A stretch of DNA of 64,000 nt from Branchiostoma belcheri (taxonomy: Eukaryota; Chordata; Leptocardii; Amphioxiformes; Branchiostomatidae): positions 358,803-422,802 of the forward strand of contig NW_017802758.1 in assembly GCF_001625305.1 (NCBI RefSeq). Direction: 5' to 3'. Position 1 is the first letter of the stretch. The number at the start of each line of letters is the position of its first letter. The translations under genes and the position numbers were made by a program. Below, piece after piece: positions 42,438-52,481 of this stretch. A model generated the notes under the pieces. The model saw only the letters and a program-made list of their open reading frames with translations. It was not told the origin of the DNA and searched no databases.

Positions 42438-43520
42438 TCTGGATTTATTGAAGGCGAAGTGTTCGTGGAGTTGTCAAAGAAGTGTGATTACAGCAACTTG
42501 AACTTTGTCGGACGTGAGTCAGCATGCTGGCAAAGGTAAAGAGGACAAGGCAAAAGGGCACAGGGGGGGGGTGTAAGAGAACACAGGCCTTACCAATATC
42601 CAAAATGATAAGGCAGAGGGATGAGGAATCTTCTGAAATTGAGAATGACGCAGAGGGAATAAGGACAACAATAATACCCAAGACAAGAGCAGTCGACACA
42701 GAAGGCTGTCGTCAAAGAACAGCAAGACGAACAGATAGCGTCACCCACTTTTTCATGATATAACCACCCGGACTACAAGAACAAGGTAAAAAAGGACAGT
42801 TGGTTAAAGGATGTGGATTCTTCAATTGGACTGACGAATAAGTTTATGACTTACTAAGCTTAACTTGCAAATTTAAGACTTGCTTACTATGCAAATTCAA
42901 GACTTCCTGCTTTCAAATATTCTATTTCTAAATATTCTGACTACCAATGGATATATTTTAAACACGGGGATTGTTTTACAAGTTTATACTAGTTAATCAT
43001 TTAGTAATATATAAAAAAAGTTTGTAACAGATGTACGATAGTATGGAGATATAACAATAGTCTCAATTCAGCATGCATGTAGTGCTGTTAGATCTGTTTA
43101 AGAGTGAACCATTTTGATTGATTGGAAAATAAAGCAAGTTTACCATTAGTAATTCAGGTAAGGATAAGTATTCTGGATCCATATCAGCATTAAGAGGTTT
43201 GGTCATGCCTACTGTCTATGTGTTCGGTCTTCCAGACAGAGAGAACGTGCGGGCAGACTTCAACTCTCGGCACTTCTCCACAGCGACGGAATGGACTCTA
43301 GACCGGCATACGTTCTTGAGTCTTCAGTGGACTTTTCCAAGACTCATGAAGGGGATGATTGGTGATATTTCCCAATCTTGTCCGACTGCAGGGACCAAAC
43401 AACGCCCTGTATTCCACGACACCTTCCGGATTTATTGAAGGCGAGGTGTTCGTGGAGTGGTCAAAGAAGTGTTTTTGCCGGTTGCTACGCTTTGCGGCTA
43501 TGCTCCCATCATAATATCTT
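42438..43520 (+). repeat. Duplicated LLKARCSW segment and flanks
   Basis: About 50 bp, GGATTTATTGAAGGCGA(A/G)GTGTTCGTGGAG..., occurs at about 42438-42490 and again at 43424-43475 in direct orientation. Both encode DLLKA(K/R)CSWS in one frame; the second continues GQRSVFAGCYALRLCSHHN. It resembles more sequence of the SWIM/YqaJ-type protein, but this is tentative. The DNA between has no recognised gene. Confidence 0.35.
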
Positions 43521-43564
43521 AGAAGACAAGGTTATTGCAGATTTGGCCAAGAAACAACCAAGTC

Positions 43565-43672
43565 CGACTTTGACAAAACGTACGATAAACATGAAAAAGA
43601 CGGTGATGAGTTCGTCGGTTGCAGCGACTGCTCGAGCTGGTCTCATTTTGACTCCACTGGTTTGAACGATAA
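43565..43672 (+). pseudogene. PHD-finger-like fragment
   Basis: A + frame reads KDGDEFVGCSDCSSWSHFD then STGL. This matches the second half of a PHD finger (GC-x2-C-x2-W-x-H-x2-C) with the last Cys replaced by Ser. It could be the C-terminal PHD of a pogo-like or other transposase. No first half is seen upstream. Confidence 0.3.
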
Positions 43673-44035
43673 AATAAAATCTACTATTGTACATGTCTTT
43701 TATGGGTTTTTACCTAAAAAAAGAATGAAATGAAAAATGAAAACAAAAACTACATCAATATACCCATTTCTAGTTCCCGCGGCCATTTTGAAAAAGTGCT
43801 GACGCGAGAGTACCTAACACCGACCATTTCTTAATATGCTACACCACTGTAGCCGCTTATTTTGAAAAAAAGTTAAAATTGCTATCTCGTAGTTTGGTTA
43901 AGTTTTCAGGTAGGTAGGTTCTGAAATGCCCTTGTTTTACGATGCTCAATCTTGCCAATACTGTTACCAGGTTTTCAGGACGCCGGCGAGCTGATATAGA
44001 AGAGGAATATGAAACATCTGACGAAAGCCGAGGTA

Positions 44036-44180
44036 CAACTGCACAGGCCGAGGGCACCACTGCACCAGCCGAGGGCGCCACTGCACCAACCGAGGGCGCC
44101 ACTGCACCAGCCGAGGGCGCCACTGCACCAGCCGAGAGCGCCACTGCACCAGCCGAGGGCGCCACTGCTCCAGCCGAGGG
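44036..44180. repeat. 21-bp minisatellite (about 7 units)
   Basis: Unit GCACCAGCCGAGGGCGCCACT, seven near-perfect copies. The period is a multiple of three, so all frames stay open. The + strand frame encodes a heptad ATAPAEG repeat in the middle of 43942-44250 (GRRRADIEEEYETSDES before it). Adjacent 44485-44700 contains a diverged copy of the sequence after the array (CCGTA(C/T)AG(G/A)G... and CGACGGAACCC). Confidence 0.8.
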
Positions 44181-44699
44181 TGATGACGACCTTTCCCCGT
44201 ACAGGGCCAGGGGAAGAGGACTACGGTCCCGTACACGTTGTACTTCCTGAGGACAACACCCAAGTGTCCGACGGAACCCTGACCATTCGTCAATATGGGT
44301 AGGGGGTGCCCTAACTTCTTAAGTGCCCTAAGTTTGCACGGATAATTCGTGCGTTAAGATGTTTATTAGAAAACAATGTTATTCTTTACATTTTAGTGCA
44401 TTTTACATATTGTAGACTACATGTGGTCCTTTTTTTGGGGGGCGTGAATATGTAATTAAGATACTGTTATTATATTTATCACAGCTCCACCCAACGCCCG
44501 TACCAACAGCCGAGACTGCTGATGTCCTTCACCCGTATAGAGACAGGGTGGGAGATGACTCCGATCCCGCGAGGGCCCGAGTTAACTTAAGCCAGTCTTT
44601 CCTAACCACTACCCCCCAAGTCCATCCCGACGGAACCCCGACCATGGATCGTACTGAGCACGTTAAGAAGGTGATTCAAGTCCGCCACCGCCTACATAT

Positions 44700-47600
44700 A
44701 GGCAGGTAGGTAATAGAGAAAAGCAAAGATACAGAAGGTATATAGGGACTGGAAAGGAAGAAGGAAAAAAGAAGGGAAGTTTATGTGTGATCCAGTGGGT
44801 CAAAACTGACCCCAACATTTTAATCAGTGTTTAAACACATGTGAGCCTTTAGTTGTCGTCAATTTTTCTTCAAGGTGATATGTTGGCTTGGGTATTTCTG
44901 CTGCCATTTAAATGCCTCAACATATTGACTCTGGTCAAAGGTCATCGACATGGCATCTTGTTTTAGGTGCATAAAATTATGATGATGGCCAATAATCATC
45001 CACGCCTAATTATTTAAAATTGTAGCGTTCATTTGTAGCTTTGACCATTATGCACATGAAAATCATACTTTTATTGTAGTTATTTGTGCTATATTATGAT
45101 TTTAAAGATAATTACAATTGGGGCAAAAAATATAATGAAATCATACATATGATCCATAAAATCATATTTATTACCCTTTTGTACCCTGGTATCAATATTC
45201 AGCACGACTACAGTTCTTTACAAAAAAGACAAATTGTGACAAAACGACGGAAAGTAGAAAAATGCCAAATTAGCCATGACGAAACCATCCAAATGTCAAC
45301 TTCATACATTATTGGACGAACAGGCGCAAAGGTGCCGACCGAATCTGGCATGGGACCTCAATAATGTCAGTCTAGTGGGAGAGTGAGGAAACATGTGTAA
45401 GATCAGGGAGACAGTTAGAGGGCTGTCTACCCCCGGCTGTAGGTTCTATGGGTGCCAGAATCGCTGTGAACCAGACAGACCAGTCAGCAACTGGGACATG
45501 ACTTCACCCTAATTGTGCGGAAACTGGAGGAAGAAACAGCGAACAATGCCGTAAGGATGGATGCAGACGGTTAATGCTATATATTTTCAATGGAACAGCA
45601 TTTGTCAATATGGGGGGAAGGGCATCTTATCATGCATATGTGCGCCAATGACAAAAACTTTGTAAACATAGTCAATGGCATTTGTATGGAGTGTAGTGCT
45701 ATAAATGTAATGACGGTCTAAAATAACGTAATGACGGTCTAAACTAATTTTGTCTCAGTCAAGAAGTAATGTGATGGCGACATATTTGTGTAGATGTCGC
45801 CTTGCCGTGGGTGCAAATCAGCAATATTTCAAGCCGTTGTGTGAGGAAGCAAGATCAAAAGAGCCAACCATAATCGTATCACAATGCCAACAGCACTACA
45901 CTGAACAAAATTGTAGCAATCCGCGTATTAGCTAACAGAAATATAAGAAAAACAAGTGCAGCTAAAAAAAAATCGGCAATACGGTCATTACAAAGTCTTG
46001 TATTCTTTAGCATGATTCAAGTTAGCAGGATGTTGCAACTTTAAAAAAAAAGGGTACAAATGCAGTCAAAAGTGTCGTACTATTTTCTGTCGGCAACTTT
46101 GTACTTTATGTCTGTACCGAAATGCGGTCGGCACCAGCTGCAGATCGTTTTCAATAGCAGGACTCTGCATGGGGTATTTGCGGCCAAGTCTGGATATTAT
46201 AGTAGCCTTTGGGTGCGTAATGCAACAAAGGATGAATTAGTTTTGAAAAATCAGAATTTGAAATATAACCTTCATTTGTTTTAGCCCTGAGGAAAAAAAA
46301 ATTCTCTAACAAGAATGTTACCTTAAAGTTTCTTCCTTCTCAGAGGTCGAACCACATGCAGACCCATATTTTCCTAGAGGCGGGAAGTCAAGTCGCACTG
46401 CACTGTGTACATGTATACAAAAGTGCAGACAAAAAGTAGTGCTAACTCGTAAACGGCTATTAAATGACTAAAAGTCTTTAAGTTTTCATCAAACTCCAAT
46501 TGAAAATTGTAAAAGAATAAGATAGTAATCCCGCCATTTAAAAATATATAAGTTGACGTGTTCAAAAAATGTAAATTTCTAAAGGTATTGCGGATAGATA
46601 TCTTGCCACGCGGAAGGCGTGACGAGGCAGTGTCACATGCATGCGATGTGAGGATCGCCACAGTTACACTTGTTTGTTCTTTAGGGGGCCACTGCAAAAT
46701 TTAGTCGACATATGCTTTGGTTTCTAAGTCTTAGTACATTTTTTTTTTGTCAATGGTAAATGTAAGGTGACTTAATTTTGGTAACTATCGTCTGTATTTG
46801 TGCCCGTGGTCACCCTTGCTCTCCTGTTAGTCTTCAAGGCATGGTCTATTGTGATAACCTCAGCTTTCAAACTAACTCTGGTTAGTGTCTTTTATACGTC
46901 TACTGTTTATTTTTGTCCAAACAAAAAACGGTACGCTGACGCGTAGCACAGAGACGGGCGTTGCATTTCATACAACTTGCCTCCTAAATCCCGATAGCAC
47001 TATCTAATGTTTCTCTCTTGGGGTGGGAAAGAAATAGCTCTGCTAGTGCACGGAGTTCTGGGGAAAACTTCTAGACTACTCTTGTCCATACAGCGCTGGG
47101 TTCAGTTCTTTGCTGTCTCGTTTATTGCGCTGTATCGGCGCCGATAACGACACCCCTGAATTTTACCAGACTTAGTCCTTTTCTAACAAAACGATGTGCT
47201 TATTTCCTTCAAAAGTAGACATAGGTTGCGAGTGAATTTAGAAATTTTGTTGTCTATTTGTCTAATTTGTACAAATATTCCTTTTATTTGCATATCCCCA
47301 CGTTATTCTTCTCATCGTTAGGTATACACCGTTGCTCATTCTTGTTAAAGCCTCTTCTTCTTAGATTCACCTACTTTCTCCAGGAAAAAAAGATCAAAGA
47401 CTTCTTTGGTAGTATAAGTCAACGCACAGCCCAAGATTCGATCCAACTATTTTCTGACAGTTGGTCACCCAGGGCACATTCTTAACAAACGTTTGTGAGC
47501 TTGACATTTTCCCTTTTAGCGAGGCATCAGTTGACCAACTGAACTGTTTCTGCCAACACTACATCTCTATTCCTCCTGCCAACAACAACCCGATACTATC

Positions 47601-49640
47601 TACATTATGTTTTACTTGTACTTGAAATAAATTTTTAGCCTATTACATACTTAGTCATTTGTGACATGAAAAGTTGCTTAAAGTAACATTTTTTTTACTG
47701 TTGTAAATTTTACTTGCTCACGTTATTGTTGATAATTGTTGTCCGGTTGTATAGGATTGGTGACCTTGAATCATTTTGGAGCATGTAAGTGATATAGTAT
47801 TACGCACACATCATGGTATCATCTGTGTGACAGCTGACGGATGTAACTTCCAATTTTCTTTCATGATGCTTTCATCAAATTGAGCATGCTATCCATGATG
47901 TAGATTTATGAAATCCAAAACTTTCCCTAATATAGCGCTGCCGGCTATTTGAAGTTACAGCCAGCACGGAGCGTAAACAAATTGACCTCTGACATTTTCT
48001 CCCTCCCTGCGTTTATTTAAGTCCTTACGCATCTATGTCTGAAATTTCTAGACAGTGGTAGGTTTTATCGGACCTATTTAATGCCGGAATATTTAGTAGG
48101 TCAGTCAGCCACGGTCCCTGGGATTTCCGGGGTACTGGGTATTATTATACTTCAGGTACGTTACTGTAGAGCATAAAATTTACAAGCTATATTTAGAAAC
48201 AGGTATGTAATGCTCAATGGATTTCACTTCTTTAGTACAGTGCAAATAGCAAAGAAACACCAAGCATATTAAGCTAGGCGTTCTACATATCTGTAAACAA
48301 TAAACAATCTGACCTGACCTTTCTGATGTCACGTCGGCCACAACCCCTTGCCACTGCCTTCTGGAAAAACCTCAAAAAGCTCCGAAACCCTGTGGGTTTT
48401 TGTCTAGCTCCAATCCACATCTGCTTCGAAATGAACATTTAGTTCAAGCGTTCATGCATTTGGCATGATTTGAACGTGATTGCCGATGAAAGCCTGGCAA
48501 TGGTATGCTTGCCTTCTGATGTGTCTTAGCTGCAATCCAGCGGGAAGAGATCGATGGACCAATGTACAGTTCATGGGATCATAAAATCGGGATCCATCGG
48601 GAAGTTCTTTTAATTATTTTTCTCCTAGATAGGGGAAGTCGACGCACGGAGTTGCGAAATAGAGATTAAACATTATACAAAAGAGTGGATCGAAGCATAA
48701 TTTAAAGGTTCTTAAGCCACTTGGCATGAACTATACTGTCTTATCCCGAAAAAGTTTAAAACTGACAAAACGACAAAATTAAATGTTATATCATGAGTCA
48801 TAAACGTAAACAAACGTCCCCCGGGGCCCTGCACCTACATACAAAGTCGACAATAGCTACGGATGAACAAAAAACTGACCGTCAAAATTCATTCTGTTTA
48901 CTTTATTTTCACAACGGCAACAAGCATAAATCACAATTCTATTAAGTCAGGAGTGCTTTTTTTTTAAAATTTGAGCCGGTGGTGACATGCAAAAAGTGAC
49001 ATAAACAAGGTCGCCGGCGTTCTGTGGAAATCTGCAGTCCTAGTTGTGGATATTGAACCCCTCTCTACTCGAGACTAATATTTATTTGGCCATATTTTAC
49101 GAAGGAGAAGGAAAACTTACCACAGACATTGGTCCACCGATCTCTTCCCGTGTCATACGAGGGCGGATGCCCATATTTGGAAAGCTCGGGTGTTCCTGCG
49201 TAGTGCTGGGGTCATTGACCCGAGGTTGTCGAACTCGGAATTAAGACTTGCATCTTGATACTTGCTTCCATTGGACACGACTCACCGGCATTGTCTAGAA
49301 GGAGAAAAAAAATGGACATGCCTTTTAATGTAAGTATAGATAAAGAGAAAAGTAGATTCACTTATCCAAACCTAATAGAATGTACATTTAAAGTTTAGAT
49401 TTAAAGGAAATATCTTGCAATGAAAAGTGCTTGGAATAAAAAGATGGGAAGATTAACTGGAAGTCATGCGAGTAAAGTCGCACCTAGCTCATCTCATGTT
49501 TTTTTGGACATTTAAATGGACACACACCTCCATTTTTCCCGCTTGCGCCACAAGGGAGGGCATTCACGATTGGCCTCTTTTCTTCAAGGGTCTTTACCTC
49601 TTTCGGCACACAGTAGCAAATGCCATGGAACCCGTCCTTC
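44700..49640. other. Long stretch without a recognised gene
   Basis: Several short frames (45086-45364, 46060-46284, 46374-46697 minus, 47258-47485, 49044-49244) have no domain. A GTAAGT donor-like site on the minus strand near 49120 follows an open stretch, but nothing recognisable is encoded. Composition is ordinary AT-rich intergenic DNA. Confidence 0.35.
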
Positions 49641-49735
49641 TGTGCTCTACATCCGGCCGAACATCCATATTTTCCCATGTGCTGTTTCCTACACTCTATC
49701 CACTGAGCTGGGCCATCTCATGATTGAGGTTTTGG
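49640..49735 (-). repeat. tRNA-like A-box region (possible SINE)
   Basis: On the minus strand TGGCCCAGCTCAGTGGATAG (49693-49714) matches a tRNA D-arm/A box (AGCTCAGTGG). GGGTTCCATGGC further on could be a degenerate B box. It does not fold as a complete tRNA. It lies just downstream of the Cys-motif fragment at 49750-49892. Confidence 0.35.
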
Positions 49736-49749
49736 CACACTGTTCTACT

Positions 49750-49905
49750 CCTACTATTTCACTTTTCTCATTTTTCTCCTTTTTTGGCCGATCTGGAGAC
49801 TTCTTTTTAGCAGGTCTCCCCCCTTTAGTCAGTGTTGCCACCTTCTTGCAGGGGATGCATGTTTCACCGTACCAGTGAGTGTACCAGGACACACTTGGGG
49901 TCTAC
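49750..49905 (-). pseudogene. Second RAG1-N-terminal-like zinc motif fragment
   Basis: After an acceptor-like TTTGTAG, the minus frame reads SVSWYTHWYGETCIPCKKVA then TKGGRPAKKK, giving W-x2-H-x5-C-x2-C-x8-KGGRP. The same arrangement (W-x2-H-x4-C-x2-C...KGGRP) closes the domain at 34585-34953 on the other strand. The first half of the domain (IHP, FC-x2-C) is not seen upstream, so this is an isolated exon of a related, different copy. Confidence 0.5.
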
Positions 49906-50399
49906 AAAATTATGATTCCAATACATTTAACGCAAGAAAACAAGACGCATTTATAATTTTCAAAGGTTTTAATGTTTTCAATGGTCAAAAACCAGAGCTT
50001 TGGGCTTTACCTTAGCACAGCTCTTTTCATTGGTCTCTGCTGAACTGGCAACTTTTCTGCATCAAATTTCTTGACTGCACGTTTGTGTCCTAGTTTTCAT
50101 GTGTTTAGACATTTTTTTTAAATCTCATTGATATTCATCCGCTTACAATTGCAACTTTTTGTAGATGACGTGTTTTTTTTCGTCTTTTTCTTTTGCATCC
50201 ATCAAGATCTGGTCCAAACATTCGACGTGCTCGAACACCACCCTAGCATAACGCACTCTCTTTGTTAAGCTGGTCTGGTGACCTCAAGGTGAGGTCGGGT
50301 TGGCATCTTCGGAACCCTCTCCACCACCTCTTCCCCGGCCCCGACTCGCTGGGCCGGTTTTTTTCTCCCTTTGATTAGGCCGTTTTCTATTGGATTACC

Positions 50400-50640
50400 T
50401 GGGCATGTGCCTTCATCACCCTGACGGTCATTGGAAAGCCTTTTTCTGCTAGATACTTGCCCTAACAGACGAGGGCATTCTTCTAGCTCCTTTTCTATGA
50501 CAAAACCCTTATCTGCCATAATGGAATCCCCCTTCTTTAACTTGCCCTCTAACATTAAACCACTAAGAAGATCGTAAAACACCTTCCTTACATAAATCTT
50601 TGTCTGGTATGCTCCCTGAAAAAAGGCTAGTGCTAAACCC
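50400..50640 (-). pseudogene. DDE transposase fragment (DDE_Tnp_4 / Harbinger- or ISL2EU-like)
   Basis: The minus frame reads VFYDLLSGLMLEGKLKKGDS then IMADKGFVIEKELEE. MADKGF with the catalytic Asp, preceded by GD and a helix, is the signature of DDE_Tnp_4 family nucleases (Harbinger, ISL2EU). The next block is partly recognisable (LLGQVSSRK) but out of frame. Together with the SWIM fragment at 41.7-42.4 kb this could come from one ISL2EU-type family; that link is inference. Confidence 0.6.
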
Positions 50641-50822
50641 TAAGGAACCCCTAGAATCTGCCTGAAAAAATGCAATGTTTACTTTTTGAAAACGGTCATA
50701 TATCCGGATTACATATTTAAGCCTGTTTCATGCATCCATCTGATATGGTGTGGCATTCCCTACAAGCTTCAAATCATAAAAAATCTGTCAATACTATCAG
50801 GAGATATGAGTGTCTAAAAGTT

Positions 50823-51190
50823 CTATTCTCGCAGGCCTGACGTGTCTGCCAGGTTGTCGATGTCAATGTACCATATTCTGGTTTTTGTACCGCACTTCTG
50901 GTACACCTTGCATGGAATCCGTTTGGCGACGGAGAGGGCGATGTCCATAACATCTGTATCCTCTGAGTTGATGAGACCTGCATTTGTTCCTGACTTAGCA
51001 GCGTGGATTGCATGTAGCAGCAGCAGCCGCGTATAGGCCTCCTCATGGGAGATTTGCAGTTCCGCAACTTCCACCACTTCATCTTTTGTAAACCTGTAGC
51101 ATACCTCCTCAAGGGTAGCGTATAGAGACTTGTTCCCGAAGTGAACGCCTATATGTTCCGTAAACGAACATGTTCTGAATAATAATACCA
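50823..51190 (-). pseudogene. PIN/FEN-like (XPG-I-like) nuclease fragment
   Basis: The minus frame contains HFGNKSLYATLEEVCYRF, then ISHEEAYTRLLLLHAIHA and INSEDTDVMDIAL, and ends KTRIWYIDIDNLADTSG. The HEEA-x-TR...SxDTDV pair is the acidic site of PIN/FEN-type nucleases (usually HEEADTR; here Asp is Tyr). Multi-copy proteins of this kind are frequent in cnidarian and lancelet genomes and probably mobile. The N-terminal part is cut off where the duplicated repeat begins (51206). Confidence 0.5.
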
Positions 51191-51205
51191 TAGGTACATA
51201 ATATA

Positions 51206-51540
51206 GTGCCAGCGGGTCGAACATAAGAGTGGAAATGGCTTGTCCCGATATACGTCAGTTTACACCTCCGTTTGTTTTTCGGTGAAGTCAGTTAAGGTGA
51301 GGAGCTTTGAGGGTTTAGGCTGCACTGACATGACAGAAGTGACATGCCAGCTTCTGGATTCATTTAGCCTGACAACAGCATGTGAACATGTAACATCTAT
51401 ATTATCTATTGACAGAGCTACAAAAGCTATCTTTAGCAAAGGAATGGAGAGGACGTTTTTGATCAAAATGAAAACCATTCCTGTCATGAATCTAGAGTGG
51501 GTATCTGATGAACCACAAATGCAAAATATCAAGAAGTTCT
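51206..51540. repeat. Repeat R1, left copy
   Basis: About 335 bp matching 63000-63315 in direct orientation (GTGCCAGCGGGTCGAACATA to AAGAAGTTCT) with scattered changes and a small insertion. It is interrupted at 51540 by the LINE that follows. A 90-codon minus frame lies inside but is not recognisable. Confidence 0.85.
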
Positions 51541-51594
51541 CCTATCTATACTGGCAATAGTGCACTCTTATGCAAATGTGAAACAGCCAAACCC

Positions 51595-52470
51595 GAACTC
51601 AATCATCCTCATCCTACCATATGTAAATCAGCTTGGGAATTCCAGATTGGAACTGACGAAAGCAATGTGATTACTGCAGATCGGCTACCGAGTGTTCAAG
51701 CCCCGTTCCAGGTTCCCGACGCCCCAGATCCCCACTTAATGAACAAAAATAGATCTCAGTCTAGTGTTTTGATAGATGTAACTGCTAAGCAAGTGAGGCA
51801 CGACCTGGCCAATGTGAGACAACAGTGTAATAAGAACCGATGCCCTCCGAGTTTTTTCCTTTGCAACGCCCGTTCTCTACTCAATAAGATGGACGAATTT
51901 GAAACAGTAGTTTCGGGCAGAGGAGCTAATGTCGCGGTCGTTAGTGAAACCTGGGTATCAAATGACCACACAAAAGAACAGACAAATATGGACGGCTTCA
52001 CAGCATTCCTGAAAAGTCGATCGGACCGACGAGGAGGAGGAGTTGCCGTGTATGTGCGTAGACAACATTCCCTCACGAGAACTCCAGGAAGTTCAAGTAC
52101 CTGAAGAGCTGGGATGTCTCGTGGGTGTGGCTGCGCCCTCATCGACTCCCTCGTGCTGTAACATCAATAGCAGTCTGTGCCGTCTATATACCGCCAGATT
52201 CACCTCACCAAGACCTGCTCGTTGATCACCTCACCAGCACAACCGACGCCCTGCGGGTTAAGTACCCCGACATCGGGATTGTAATACTTGGAGATCTTCA
52301 CCGGACTGACACGACCCGTCTTTGCCAAGGTAACTCCTTACGACAAGTAGTAAACCGGCCAACAAGAGGGGAACGCAGTCCTAGATGTGATCATTACCAA
52401 CATCCACTCCCTGTATAATGACCATTTGTAGGCGCACCAGTTGGTTTAAGTGATCACAATTCCGTTGTCT
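51595..52470 (+). pseudogene. LINE endonuclease domain, frame-broken
   Basis: The first frame (to 52104) reads FFLCNARSLLNKMDEFETVV, VVSETWV and GGGVAVYVRR, the N-terminal half of an AP-like endonuclease. A frame change near 52090 leads to AVCAVYIPPDSPHQDLLVDH, VILGDLHRTDTTRLC and VVNRPTRGE. Another near 52370 leads to the GLSDHNSVVW end that joins the reverse transcriptase. The GDxN motif is GDLH, so the metal-site Asn is His. At least two indels; inactive. Confidence 0.75.
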
Positions 52471-52481
52471 GGTCTCCAAAA

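Noticed and set aside
43857-44293. Minus-strand frames with Ala/Val/Pro or Arg/Leu repeats
   Set aside because: Shadows of the 21-bp minisatellite, whose period keeps all frames open.
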